From Conchocele bisecta (lineage: Eukaryota > Mollusca > Bivalvia > Lucinida > Thyasiridae), in assembly GCA_029237695.1 (NCBI GenBank), contig CM055265.1:121597078-121661077 (forward strand): a DNA stretch of 64,000 nt, read 5' to 3'. The translations under genes were made by a program, and so were the position numbers. This document shows, in pieces, positions 47,701 to 59,700 of this stretch. The notes below the pieces were generated by a model. It was not told where the DNA came from. It ran no database searches and saw only the letters and a program-made list of their open reading frames with translations. Within the stretch, counting starts at the first letter, position 1. The number at the start of each line of letters is the position of its first letter.

Positions 47701-50700
47701 ACCATAGTTCTAGCTTTCACTGGTGGTGCGGCGCCACCACCCGCGCCACCACCAGCACCCGCGCCAGCACCCGCGCCATCCGGTGGAGCCAAGGAGTGGG
47801 TAAAAAAACAACTAAAAGCCCTGGCCAATCTTCTAGCTAAATTAGCTGGAAAGGCGGCTGCCGCACTACCTGGACTGATCGGAAGTATCGTTTCTTACTT
47901 GTTATCTATATTATCAAAAACGGTCGGATGGCTCGCCAATAATACTTGGGCTTTAATCGTGGCAATCGCCGGTCTCCTACTATTCTCTGCCACCAATCGA
48001 GATTGGAAGTTCCTACAACCAAACCGCGAGTAGTCCTATCACCACGAGGGCGACGACGAGCCCTAATTTCTCCTCCTCGTGTGTTGTGCTTCCAATTTCA
48101 CCCAATTTGCGATTGATTGGTGTTTCTCCAATCGCGATTGGTCTGTTGACGATTGGGGGTGTGGGTGAAACAACGGGTTCAAATGAACTTGATGGGGTGG
48201 CCAATTCATGAATTGGGGGTTTTATGAAATCTTTTTTAAATTTATTTGAAATTACAACATCAACACCAATCGCAGATTGGGTGAACCCGATCATGTTGGG
48301 GGTGCCCTTGATGATATCCGTGTTCACGTTACCGTTGTGGCCGATTTTTTGATTGGCGGTGGCGATTACGATCTGATTATTGTAACCGTCAACCGGGTCG
48401 TCTCGTAGTATCATATTGCTCGGCACCATATAAAGACCTATTCCAAATACATAGTCTACTGGAGTGCTGGCATTCTGCAAAACGTCTTGATAATTCTGGA
48501 TCGCCTTCTCCAGGTCCACCTTAGCTGAGATGGCGTCCTCTACAAGTGCCAAGAATTGTTTTTGTGCATCAAACGCTGTTCCCGTGCCCAGTATAGAACT
48601 GCGAGATTGCTTCTGTGCGCCGAGGATGGCCCAGACGTATGTGCGAATGGAGTCGTTGACGCGAGTAACCCCGGCCTGCGTGAACCCTAGACCCGTATCT
48701 AACATAAATGTACCCCACGAGTCCTGAACCTCAGCAGCCTGCTGTATGTAATCGACGTGAGCCAGTTTCGGAGGTAACATTTTACAAGAAAACACGCCGC
48801 GGTGCCGACCTCCAGACACTTCCGACCCGAAAGTCATAGTCGCGGGGTCAAAATTCCCGGCGTTCCGACTGAAGATGTGGTCACCGGAGTGATCGTGTCT
48901 AAAATCAGTCTGTACCCAATTTCCAGACTGGCCCCGAATGAGGCGTCCCCGAGGCCGGTGCTGGTAGGAAATGCTTTCTGTCTCCAGTCCGCGTCTTTTG
49001 AAACGTTAAATTCGTTACACAGTCTTTCAAACGCCATACGGTCGTATGCGTTGGAAATGGGATCCCAGGCGTCGTCTTGAGGTAGTGAAATACCTAGTTC
49101 TTTGAGAATCCTAACCTAGTATAATACGCTGAAAGTTGTAGACACTTCGGAGCATGACATTCTTGGATGTCAGATGTTCTTTATGTGAAACTCCACACCC
49201 GGCTGTTGCGCACCATACAGCGAAATTCATTTGGTTCTGCCAAAACTGCATCGGTGTTGCTTTCCACCCGTTTACCGCCTCCATCGTAGTAATCTTGGGC
49301 AGCCTATATTGTTCAAAGATGTTAGGGAAGTTGGTGGCAAAGCCGCTGTTCGGTCTAACCGTTACGGTTGGGTGTACAAGGCGGTTAACAACGTCTTTTT
49401 GCGTGTATTTACCTCCGACCGGGTACTTTGCATTAGAGTTAAAGCTAAATGCTTTGGTATCCATTGAAAGATATTATTATGTTTGCTACTATCACTAATG
49501 TTCAAAAAGAGAGTTGTGAACTTCAAAAATCAATCGACAACTGCTGCGGAAAACGCCGGGTAGGCCTCAGATCAATCACCTTCACGGTTGGGTGGCAGAA
49601 TGTAGAAAAGAGTGAAGGGTTTTACTATGTGAAGGGTGAACAACAATTCGGTGTAAAGCTGCCTCACGGACTGTGGGGAATAAGACAGTCTCAAAAGATT
49701 TTGTCAACTCAGAGCTTGACGGTATAATCAACCTCACAGTATCGAATGCTACCTGGCTCGCAACAATGACCATCAGCAGTGATAATAAGGTAGTGGTCTC
49801 CCCGGGGTTGGGTATTCAACTCGGTTTTAAAGAGACATACTCCTCAAACAAAGGAGTGTTTACCCCGGGTGAGTACGTCGGTGATAATCCGGTGGACTTC
49901 GCCTTCACGAAAACTCTCAGGGTGCACCTGGATCGGGTGAACACATCGTACAACACGGTAGACGGATCCCCCAGCACATTACTGAAAAGCGTGCCCGCCA
50001 GCGACTGTTTCTATGGCGAGACTGTGACCTTAGACTTCCCACACCCCGAGATGAAAGTTTTGGAATCGGGACATATCCACGAATTTACGGTCTCTATTCT
50101 CGATGATCAAGCGAGAAAGTTGAAAAACGATTACCCGATTTCGGTAGTTCTCGAAATTTCCAATTGAGTATAGGTGCCCAATATTATAATTAATTTTAAG
50201 AATGAGTATATACGGACCAGGTAGTTCTTCCGATTGGGTGACAAATTCAAAGAATTTGGAACCGGCAGAAGGTGGATTCATCCCGACAGAGGGCGACTTT
50301 TTAACTACTGGAAAAACCAAGGACCTGATCAATAAAACTATATCGAAGGTCACAAACGGGATTCACAGGAGTATATCAGATATTAGAGTAGAAGCGCTGA
50401 CGGCGACTGCACAAATTGAGAAAGATCAGGCGGCTTATAAGGTGTTGCGCTCAGAGGACTCTCTCATCAGAGAAACGGAACTAAACGAATTAGCTAAAAA
50501 AATAACCAAATTTCGAAAAGAGAGCAGGTCGGATATTAATAAAGTCCGAGCAGACCGCCAGGCGGCCCTTACGTTGCGCTTAGAGGACTCTCTCATTAGA
50601 GATGCTGCATTTACCGAACTAGATAAAAAAATAACCAAATTTCGAAAAGAGGCTCGGTTGGGGGTTGAGGGGGTCCGAACGGGTATTGATAAAGCCCGAG

Positions 50701-53700
50701 AAGACCACCAGGCGGACCTTACGGAGGCTTATGAGGTGTTGCGCTCAGAGGACTCTCTCGTCAGAGAAGCGGCGGTTGCCGAACTAGATAAAAAAAATAA
50801 CCATATTTCGAAAAGAGACCCGGTCGGGTATTGATAAAGTCCGAGAAGACCACCAGTCGAACCTTGCGGAGGCCATTGCGGAGGCTTATGATGCGTTGCG
50901 CTCTCAGTAAAGAGGCGACACTTACTGAATTAGACGGAAAAATAGCCGAATTTCTGAAAGAGACCAGGTCGGGGGTTGAGGGGGTCCGAGAAGACCACAA
51001 GGAGGCCATTGCGCTCAGAGGACTCTCTCAACTTACTGAACTAGACAAAAAAATAACCGAATTTCAAAAAGATACCCGAACGGGTATTGAGAAAGCCCGA
51101 GAAGACCACCATGCGGATATTATGTTGCTCTCAGAGGACTCTCTCAACAGAGATGTGGCGGTTACTGAACTAGACAAAAAAATAACCGAATTTCAAAAAG
51201 AGAGCAGGTCGGATATTGATAAAGTCCGAGAAGACCACCAGGCGGATATTATGGAGGCTTATGATGTGTTGGTCTTAAAGCACTCTCTCAACAGAGAAGC
51301 GGCGGTTGCCGAACTAGACGAAAAGATAAACGAAATTTCCGAGGAACTGAAACATGATCGCATAGCCGCGACCAAAGCTCTTGAGGAGGCCTCTTATAAG
51401 ATTCGTACTGAGGCATATAACGCAAACAGTGAGCTTGCCGGAATAGTGCGAACAATGAAAACGCCAAAACGTGTTATAACAGTTTGGGCTGAGAAGCGGG
51501 GCCCATTGGTTGAGGGGCACTATGAATATTCGTTCGGTGCCAATGCGAGTAATAAATGTGGGGGATACGCTATGACAACTGCAGGTGAAGTTGTCCGAAT
51601 GGCGGTCTGCTCGGTTAATGGTAGTGGTAAACCTGTGGGCGCGGTCGCAATAAATATTGTAGTAGATGGGGAAGAACGGGGGATTGGAGTCACTAAAATC
51701 TCTGGAGATAGTTCGACGATTGTTGCGTTCGCCGGTGATGATCGATTTAGACTTTCCCAAGGTAGTGTTATTAACTTTGTTACGAAAATCGGTGACCCAG
51801 AGAGTTCTTCCACTATTGTCTCATTGTTAATTGAACTTATTGTGTAAATACTAATATATTGAACTAAATTTGTAAAATTTAAATATGAACGAATCACCGC
51901 TTCCAATTGTCAATACCGATCCATCAACACTGTATCCAACTCTCAATACCACTACATCAACACTGTATCCAATTAACGAAAGAAGTTCAGATTTTAGGTT
52001 GAATAATATCGTCGCTATGCAAGATATTTTAGTTAGAGAATGTGCAAATAGAAAAAGACACGCTAACAAATATAAGCGCGCGGCGAGCATGGCTGAAGCA
52101 TCTAGTACGGTTCTGGCAAGTTTATCTGTAATGAGTGGTGCGGGGATGCTGCAACGCTATCTACAATTGTAACGGTTCCACTTGCAGGGGTTTTGAGTGG
52201 AATTACCGTTTTATCTGGAATACTTTGTATGGTAATTAGGGCGGCGGGTGGAAAACTCGAGAAAAAAAGTAGAAAACATGATAGAATATCCGTTCTCGCT
52301 AGGTCTAAGAAAAATAGCATCGACATTATGGTGTCCAAAGCGTTGGCCGATAAGAAAATATCAAATTTAGAGTTTGAATCCGTGGTGGAAGAAATGGGGG
52401 GATATGAAGAATTAAAAAATGATATAAGAATCAAGGCGCACGCCACCATGCCCAAAATTGAGTGTACTGATTGGGATAAATTTAGAGTAAAACTTGGAAA
52501 TAAAGTCGGAGGAAATGTTACAGCACCATTATAAAATAATTAAAAAAAAAAAAAAATCTTATATTGGTGCAGTAAACAAATTTACATACCTATACAACAT
52601 GTGTTTTTCACTGAGAATTACACTGTAATCCTCGGCTATCAATTTCATGGGAACCCATGTAATTGATACACTCGGCAATAAATAACCCTCGGCTATCAAT
52701 TTACGCATGAAAAAACTGATAACTATATATACGTGTGTTGACCTTACAACCGTTAGTCTCATCTCGTGTGTTATTGATCCGGTATGACGTCCGTCTCGTC
52801 TGTTTAATGGTAGCAGTCTATGCATATGTGTGTATTTGGCGATGTAATTGCGTAGCTCAAAGGTGCCGGCCTAAAAGATTTCTGCCTAAGAGCTTTGCAA
52901 TTTCGGAAACCAAATTCACACATAGGCTCGCCTTACTTCGCTGGTTTCTCTTAATAGAGGAATTGGCAATGGGGTTCAAGGCGACCCAGACTGTGAGCCA
53001 ACAGATGCGTGGGCTTAAGAAAGAATCTGCCCAGTCGATGGGGGTGTTGTGCACGAGTGGAGGCTTTTGCTAATTTTTTTTAATTTTTACAAATTATTAA
53101 TATCTTTATAAGCGATATCGTAGAAATGTATATTCGTAAACGAATCGTTGGGTTTTAACAATTTTATATAATACACCTTAGTTTCATATCCGATACGCAT
53201 TATCCGTCTTAATGTTTGTATTTGCCTCTTGTATAGTTGACATAATTGCCGGTATAATATTGTAAATGCAACGTTTTTATCGGAGCGTAATAAATTACGC
53301 TGGTATTTCATATATTCGATATCGCCTAGTGTTCTCATTTTATAGAATTTATATACAGGATTATAACCCCCGTATTCTTCGTAAACTTCTTCAACACAGC
53401 CATTAAAAACTTTCAATTCCAATTGTATTGTATTATCCATTTTCTCTAATAATATTGGTACTTGTTTTTTCTGTTCAATTTTATAAAATTAGTTTGATAA
53501 TGTTTTTTTACAGTGTTTTAATGCTGTAGAAACACCGTGACTTATCAAAAACTACACATCTATTCTATCTTTCTAACTGACTTTCCGATTTGAATTATTA
53601 CTAAACGATAATACTTGCGAGCACGTAATCCCTTGTTAACCATTCGATGAGTAGCCTGAGTGCCACCACATGGTGGACATAGCAATGACTCGGATTTGGT

Positions 53701-56700
53701 CCCTACCCCACAATGCCGACATGGGCGAGGCGAAACGGAACCTCTTCGCATCCATGCACGGTGATGTTTGCAATATTCGTAAATACCGGTACGAAAACAT
53801 CTCTCGTAACTACCTGTCTTCAACCACGCACACTTAACTAGAACCATTATGTTATATATATACTGAGTATAACATAGGGATTCTTATCTCTAATAGGGTG
53901 TATCGTCTCATGTCATAAATATATGGTCTCGCGGTAGTAGTATTTAAGAGTCACCAATGATACCACCATGCGGTGGGGGGCGCCGCGCGTAGCCGGTGCC
54001 TTCCAGAGGGTGATGGTATCATTGTGACTCTTATATACTACTCTATATGATATATCAAATATAGAACAATGAGTGTAAAAACACCATCATGCGATTTGCT
54101 TGGTACATGTACTAGTATTTTATTATCGATCCTACACATACTTGTAAACAAGACGCGTTTGAAGACCAGTAGCCTATTTCATCAACATTGCAAAGTATAC
54201 TTTCCAAGCAAAGTATACTTTGAGGGAGCAATCATTGATTTTTCCGATATGCATTATTTCATGCAGAACTAACGATTGCATATATTTGACGATTAAAACT
54301 ATGCAGAATTATTATACTGAATTTATTACATTATCACAGCCAAAATTGGCTGTGATAATGTAATAAATTCAGTATAATAAAAATTAATAAATTTATTCTA
54401 AAATTGAAAATTTCTCCCTCCAAGTATACTTTGCTAGATAAGTATACTTTGCAATGTTGATGAAATAGGCTACTGGTAGAAACACGTTCAGTTGACATTT
54501 TATATAAGACAATTGAACATTGCTCCATTCAGTCGTTACACGGCTCCAACTGGCCTTCCTCATAATGCTACTCGTTGCCAGTCTGGTACATCTAAGGCCG
54601 ATTTCACCAACATATTTAAGTACCCTTATCATAAGTATGTTTTAGGGATAAATAGTTATCAATTTGGGCCGCGTTATGCGAAAACCGGGCTTAATGACAA
54701 AAAATTCATTTTTCGCTTTTTTGCATATTCTGAATACCGCATCTTTTAAAAGTTATATACCACAAAAAATATCAATGTATCTCAATTATATTTTATGTTA
54801 CATGTATTTTTGTAACACGTGGTAGAATTGCAAACGACGTTTTAGCTCAATGACGTAGCAAATACGACGTTAACATTAACGGGCGACTTCAACGTCAATA
54901 AGAACGTTTAAGCGTAATGGAGTAGTAAACGAATAGGCCTGCCATGTAGGTTGATTTTAAGTAGTGTATGTATAATTGTATACTATTAGTGAATAATTGA
55001 CAAACGACACGTAACCTTGGGCAAAGTCAACATTATCTTGTGTGTACTTTTTGCACAACTACGAACGCCATAAATATATGAGCCGCGCCGTGCGAAACCC
55101 GGGCTTAATGACAACTTTTCAGTTTTAGGCCAAGACAAAGTATGAAAATAATGTTTATGGCTCGTGTTGCAGTTGCTAATGTAACGTTATGTTTTGGATT
55201 GCGGCCCAAGTAACGTAATTTCGTATGAATAATTTTCAAATAAGGCAGAGTGAGGCGTTTCCCTCTTGTTTGCTGCTGTCTGAAATATTTTGGGGAATAA
55301 TAGCGACATCATTTAACATTTCGTATGCGACGACATATTTTAAAGTAGACAGTAGGCCGCTTATAACATTAACTTTGTGACAAAATACGATACCGGGCAG
55401 ATTTGGTAGCGTGATACCTTATACTTTTCGCCGTGTGTCTTTCTTGAGGATCGCATTACCATCTCCTGATCTATATTATTATGCAGTCAAGTGATAAACT
55501 GATGATTTGATACTACACAAGCACTTTCGACTACAAAAGCAAGTTTATGACCATCACATTTCCAATTAATATGTTGATGCATTTATTTTAAATTCAATAC
55601 AAACCCCGGATATTTCTGTCATTATATTGCTGCGTGTCTACCTCCATTTATGATAAAATGAGTGGCATTAAATGGCATATCATTCGCTAAGTACTGGATA
55701 TAAGTGTTCAAAAGTCTCAATTTACCAAGATAATATATGGTAATATCGTTGGCATACACTAGGTTGTTCATATTTAAGATTATTTACGAATCAAAGTGCA
55801 GTGTAAGCGAAGACTTCGCTGATATGTAGCCAGTTACATTATGAGCTCACCATTTTGAATTCATAAGGACAACCGACGAAAAAGAGTAAAAATGTCAAAG
55901 AACGACAGTTAGGCGACAATGTACAGCGCCTGAAGCATTTCTAAGTCATTGATGCTGCGAGGAACTCGTGCAAGTATCATTGCTATAATATTTTGTCACG
56001 ACACCATGGCCATAACGTCAAAAATGTATTCACGTTCAATGACGTCACAAGTACGTGACGTCAAGTCATGACGTCATAATATGTGTACCGAGGCACACGG
56101 TATCGCGTCTCATATTAGTGAAAGTTTCAGTAAGTTATCATTTTCCGTTTTCTGTTCACACTTAATGTTAACTGACACCAGTAAACATAAATGGGAGGGC
56201 AAACTGTGAACTTTTACGGCGACGCTAGACAATTTGAAACGTCGTTTTTCCGACGTCGTTTACCGCTTTTCATGACGTTGTCATTAAGCCCGGTTTTCGT
56301 ATGGCGCGGCCCATTTATACATCATTATGGTTTTATTTATTGAAATACAATGTTTTCTAACCAAATAAAATGGCTGTGCTAATGTAATAACAGTTACTAC
56401 AGTATAACAATTCTTAACACTTTTAATCATCAAATATAAACAGTAATTCGTTCTACATGTCCGCCACCGATGAGCCACACCGAGGCAGGATATTTTCTGG
56501 ATTTTATTTATGTTTTCATCAAAAAAGCAGATCGTAATTTGACTTGGTGTACTATATCCAATGCTTTTTAAAGAAAACAGGGGACAACCCCCAGGTAGCA
56601 AATATCATCAATTAATCTGCCATTCTCTATGAGTTCAAAACGTTTCCTATAAAAGGGCAAAATATTTTGTCGCAAATATTGTTCTAAAATATATCAGAAT

Positions 56701-59700
56701 GCAGGAAATGCGATGTAGATGTCAAAATAATCTCCGGCCCCCCCCCCCCCTGACAACGCTCTACTTTGCTTGTTGGAAGCATGACGGGTGTACCATTGGT
56801 GTAATATCGAATAGTGCATATCCTGATCAGACTGTGTGGATGCACAGATTGATCTGGATCTACATTGGTCGCAAAACCCATATGCCCCATTTCTCCAGGC
56901 ACAGCCACATCTCATGATTCACAATTACAGATATGACCACACATTTGCTGCCTTCTTATGTATCCTGTTTCACGACTTTCTCGACCACGTGGACGGTATT
57001 GTGGCCAAAGTGCAGCGGACACTTTATGGTCAGGTGGATGACCCTCTACTGGGAGGCTTCATGGACGCGTTTTGTGACAAGGTATATGGCCAATAATGAC
57101 TGCAGCATGGATTACTGGTCTTCTATTATATTATACAAGGACATATATAATATTATACAAGGACATACATGTTTATTGACCACTATTTGTCATTACTTGT
57201 GTCCCATTTTGCAATGTGTTTCGCTTAAGCCTTTACTAGGAGGTATTTGCCTCATGGACTAAGTCTACGACGCCAATGGTCAAGTGTAATAAACATACAC
57301 TTGCAATGCATATATTGTTCATGGTTGCAAAGCCCACATACGTCTTAAATGGCTCGTATTCCAGAATTACAGTGGAACCTCTCTAAACCGGACATCCTGG
57401 GGACCAGGGTTAGGGAGGTTCCACTGTACACGTATTTGCAAGATGTCACCGTCACAGAATTGAACACTGTCAATGAGTGAAATCTACTTTTCAGATCGTG
57501 AACGTGCTGTCCCTGTGGAACATATTAATTATGACCGACTATGGCGAGATGACGACAAGGCAAACGTTAGTGTTCGTGGGTGCTTGCGTCATTATAATCG
57601 CGTATGAATTCATCATCGGTGTAGTGAGGGTTCAGGACTACTTTCAAGCATATTATGACAGGTAATCGGGTGAGCCTAGTTGCAGCTATGTACATGTATG
57701 TAGGTGGATCCATTTATGTAATTCATTTTCAATATTCTGTTTCATATTTGATTAGATCTTGATTATAGCAATTGCTGTATTGCGTGCGTACATTGGCGTA
57801 TTCGCTAACTTCCTACACATATGACTACTTATAATCACAGGTTGAAGCTAAACACATATGTTTTACTCCCTCTATATACACATATACATATATATGTATA
57901 TGTGTATATAGAGGGAGCAACACATTTGTTTAGCTTATTTGTTTTTCATTTATTGATGCTTTTAGGCATATTTAATGTATTTATAGACCTCGGTCCGTTA
58001 CTTCAACCTGTGCTTATATTTGGATGCCATAGTAGTCGTGACAAAACGTGCCGTGTACCTTAGGAACAATTGAAGTGGCCGGAGGATGAAGAGGGCTATC
58101 TCCATCATGGAGTTAACCCTATTCTTCCGCTAGCTCCTTCAGTTAAAAAACGTTATTGAAGACGTATACTATCATTGTGCGTTGTGTATACCTTTTATCT
58201 TCAGATGTCTGCCAATAACACTTACTGTCATAGATATAAGCATAAATGCGTGTACACATAATTGCAATATTTCGCCTACGAGATTGAACGAGCACTTATT
58301 ATTAGAGGTAACGCACATTGTCAAGTATTAATTAACAACTAGAATTGACGTGTTTAATGTATTATTTGATCTGACAGGCAATATGGCGTGGAGAAGAAGA
58401 CGACACCGAGCATAGCCGCGGTGATGGAAGGCAAACTGAAAGAAAAGCTAGAGTCGTTGGGTATTGGCTTCCTATGTCTTGCTCAGTCATCTACAAATGC
58501 CGTTGACTCAGTAGGTAGGTGTTATTTGAAGATTAAATACAGATGCTAATACATTATGATTAGTCGGTTTGCAATGCATTGTGTTACATGTACCGGGCAT
58601 GACCAATAAAACAATAAACACGACGATGACAGTTATACTATAGTTATACATTGTTCGTTTAATCGGTCATGTTAATAAAAGTACTGACAATACTGAAATA
58701 TGTTATCTCCACAAACACTGATCGGTGTGTGGGGTAAGTTAACATTGTATAACACACTGGTGTAACTTGCAGGGTCAGTACTGAAATATATAGAAAAATG
58801 TCGACCCACTTTTACTGCTAGCTCCGTACTGTCCCGTGAGCCTAAATGTAATAGCTGATGTATTCATACGCACGACATGTCTGGATTCGTATCTTCCAGA
58901 ATGTAAGTGATAAACTGAGCACAGCCATTTAGGCGTAGCACGACAATGGCTGCCCCCATAGAAATGTGCGTGAAACAATATGCTACTTCAAGGGGGATAA
59001 CAAATAATATAAAAAGCGCCAGACCCAACTCTATGTCGAATTAGACCCTCTTTCTGAATTTCCTAATTCATATTCGTGTCACTAATTGGGCTGGCAAATG
59101 AAACATTGTGACGTCACCAGCTCAGCATAGCCCCAATTCAGCCTGTGCAGGATCAGGATTGTTGCAACTGCCATAAATAACGTTTCTTTATACGCAACAT
59201 ATCAGATATATTGGTACAGCACCTCCTGCGCCAATCTTGTCAATATTTTTATATGTGTTTAGTACAAAATACTTGAAATATTGTCATTGGAAGTAAGCAG
59301 CTTGATTGGCTGAGCCTGAGCTATGCTACAGCTCATGCACAGCCAATCAATCCGCTTTATTGCGAGCTGACATTGTCATGACATGTTCAGAAACGGTGAC
59401 ATCTGGGCAAGATTAACGCAGGTTGTGGTGTATGTATGTATGCTACAGCTCAGGCACAGCCAATCAAACTGCTTGATTGTGAGTTGATATTGATATTGCC
59501 AATAGATGTTCAGAAACGTTGACGTCTTGGCGAGATTAATGCAGGCGGTGGTGTACATGTAGCATTGTATGTGTTACAGCCGGCATATCTGGAATTGTGT
59601 GCTTGGTGCTGTCCATCCGACTCGCACACGCTAGTTTAGAACATAAACTGAAGTCGAGACGGAGCCAAAATAATCCAGCTAATGTGAACAAAGACATTGA

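Larger units (their letters stand above)
43950..48255. repeat. AT-rich palindromic insertions in E2
   Basis: TAATTTTCTTAAAATTA (44762-44778), a CAAAATTATATTTTG-type unit (43953-43967), TTCTTAATTTTTTGAAAATTA (about 45459), TTAATTCTTTAGAATTATC (about 45412) and a TTTAAATTTATTTGAAATTA unit (about 48234) are palindromic or nearly so. Where comparison is possible (43953, 45390-45500, 48234) the E1 copy lacks them. Confidence 0.75.
42644..50259. repeat. Dispersed short palindromes CCAAT(n)ATTGG in E2
   Basis: Copies of 14-17 bp with CCAATC-GATTGG or CCAATTC-GAATTGG arms lie at 42644-42657, 42704-42717, 42728-42744, 43551-43567, 43640-43655, 43710-43723, 43733-43746, 45375-45389, 46962-46975, 47993-48006, 48128-48141, 48201-48216 and 48266-48280. 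A longer related form (CAAATTCAAAGAATTTG, preceded by ATTGGGTGA) is at 43614-43630 and 50242-50258. Several lie inside genes. The corresponding places in E1 lack them, so they arrived after E1 and E2 split. Confidence 0.9.
37355..54042. mobile_element. E2: complete Polinton/Maverick (adintovirus-like) element
   Basis: A 16,688-bp unit bounded by 185-bp inverted repeats starting AGTAGTATA, with a 5-bp CTATA duplication. Gene order: polymerase B (+), integrase (-), two small membrane-anchored genes (-), QAAGRAAAATRK protein (-), DLETDPF protein (-), ATPase (-), capsid (-), acidic (+), coiled-coil membrane protein (+), TPVDYVFGIG protein (-), jelly-roll-like protein (+), fibre-like protein (+), helical membrane protein (+), and small genes at the right end. 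The family replicates by protein priming and integrates by a retroviral-type integrase. Most genes are broken, so the copy cannot be autonomous. No adenain-type protease was recognised. Confidence 0.93.
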
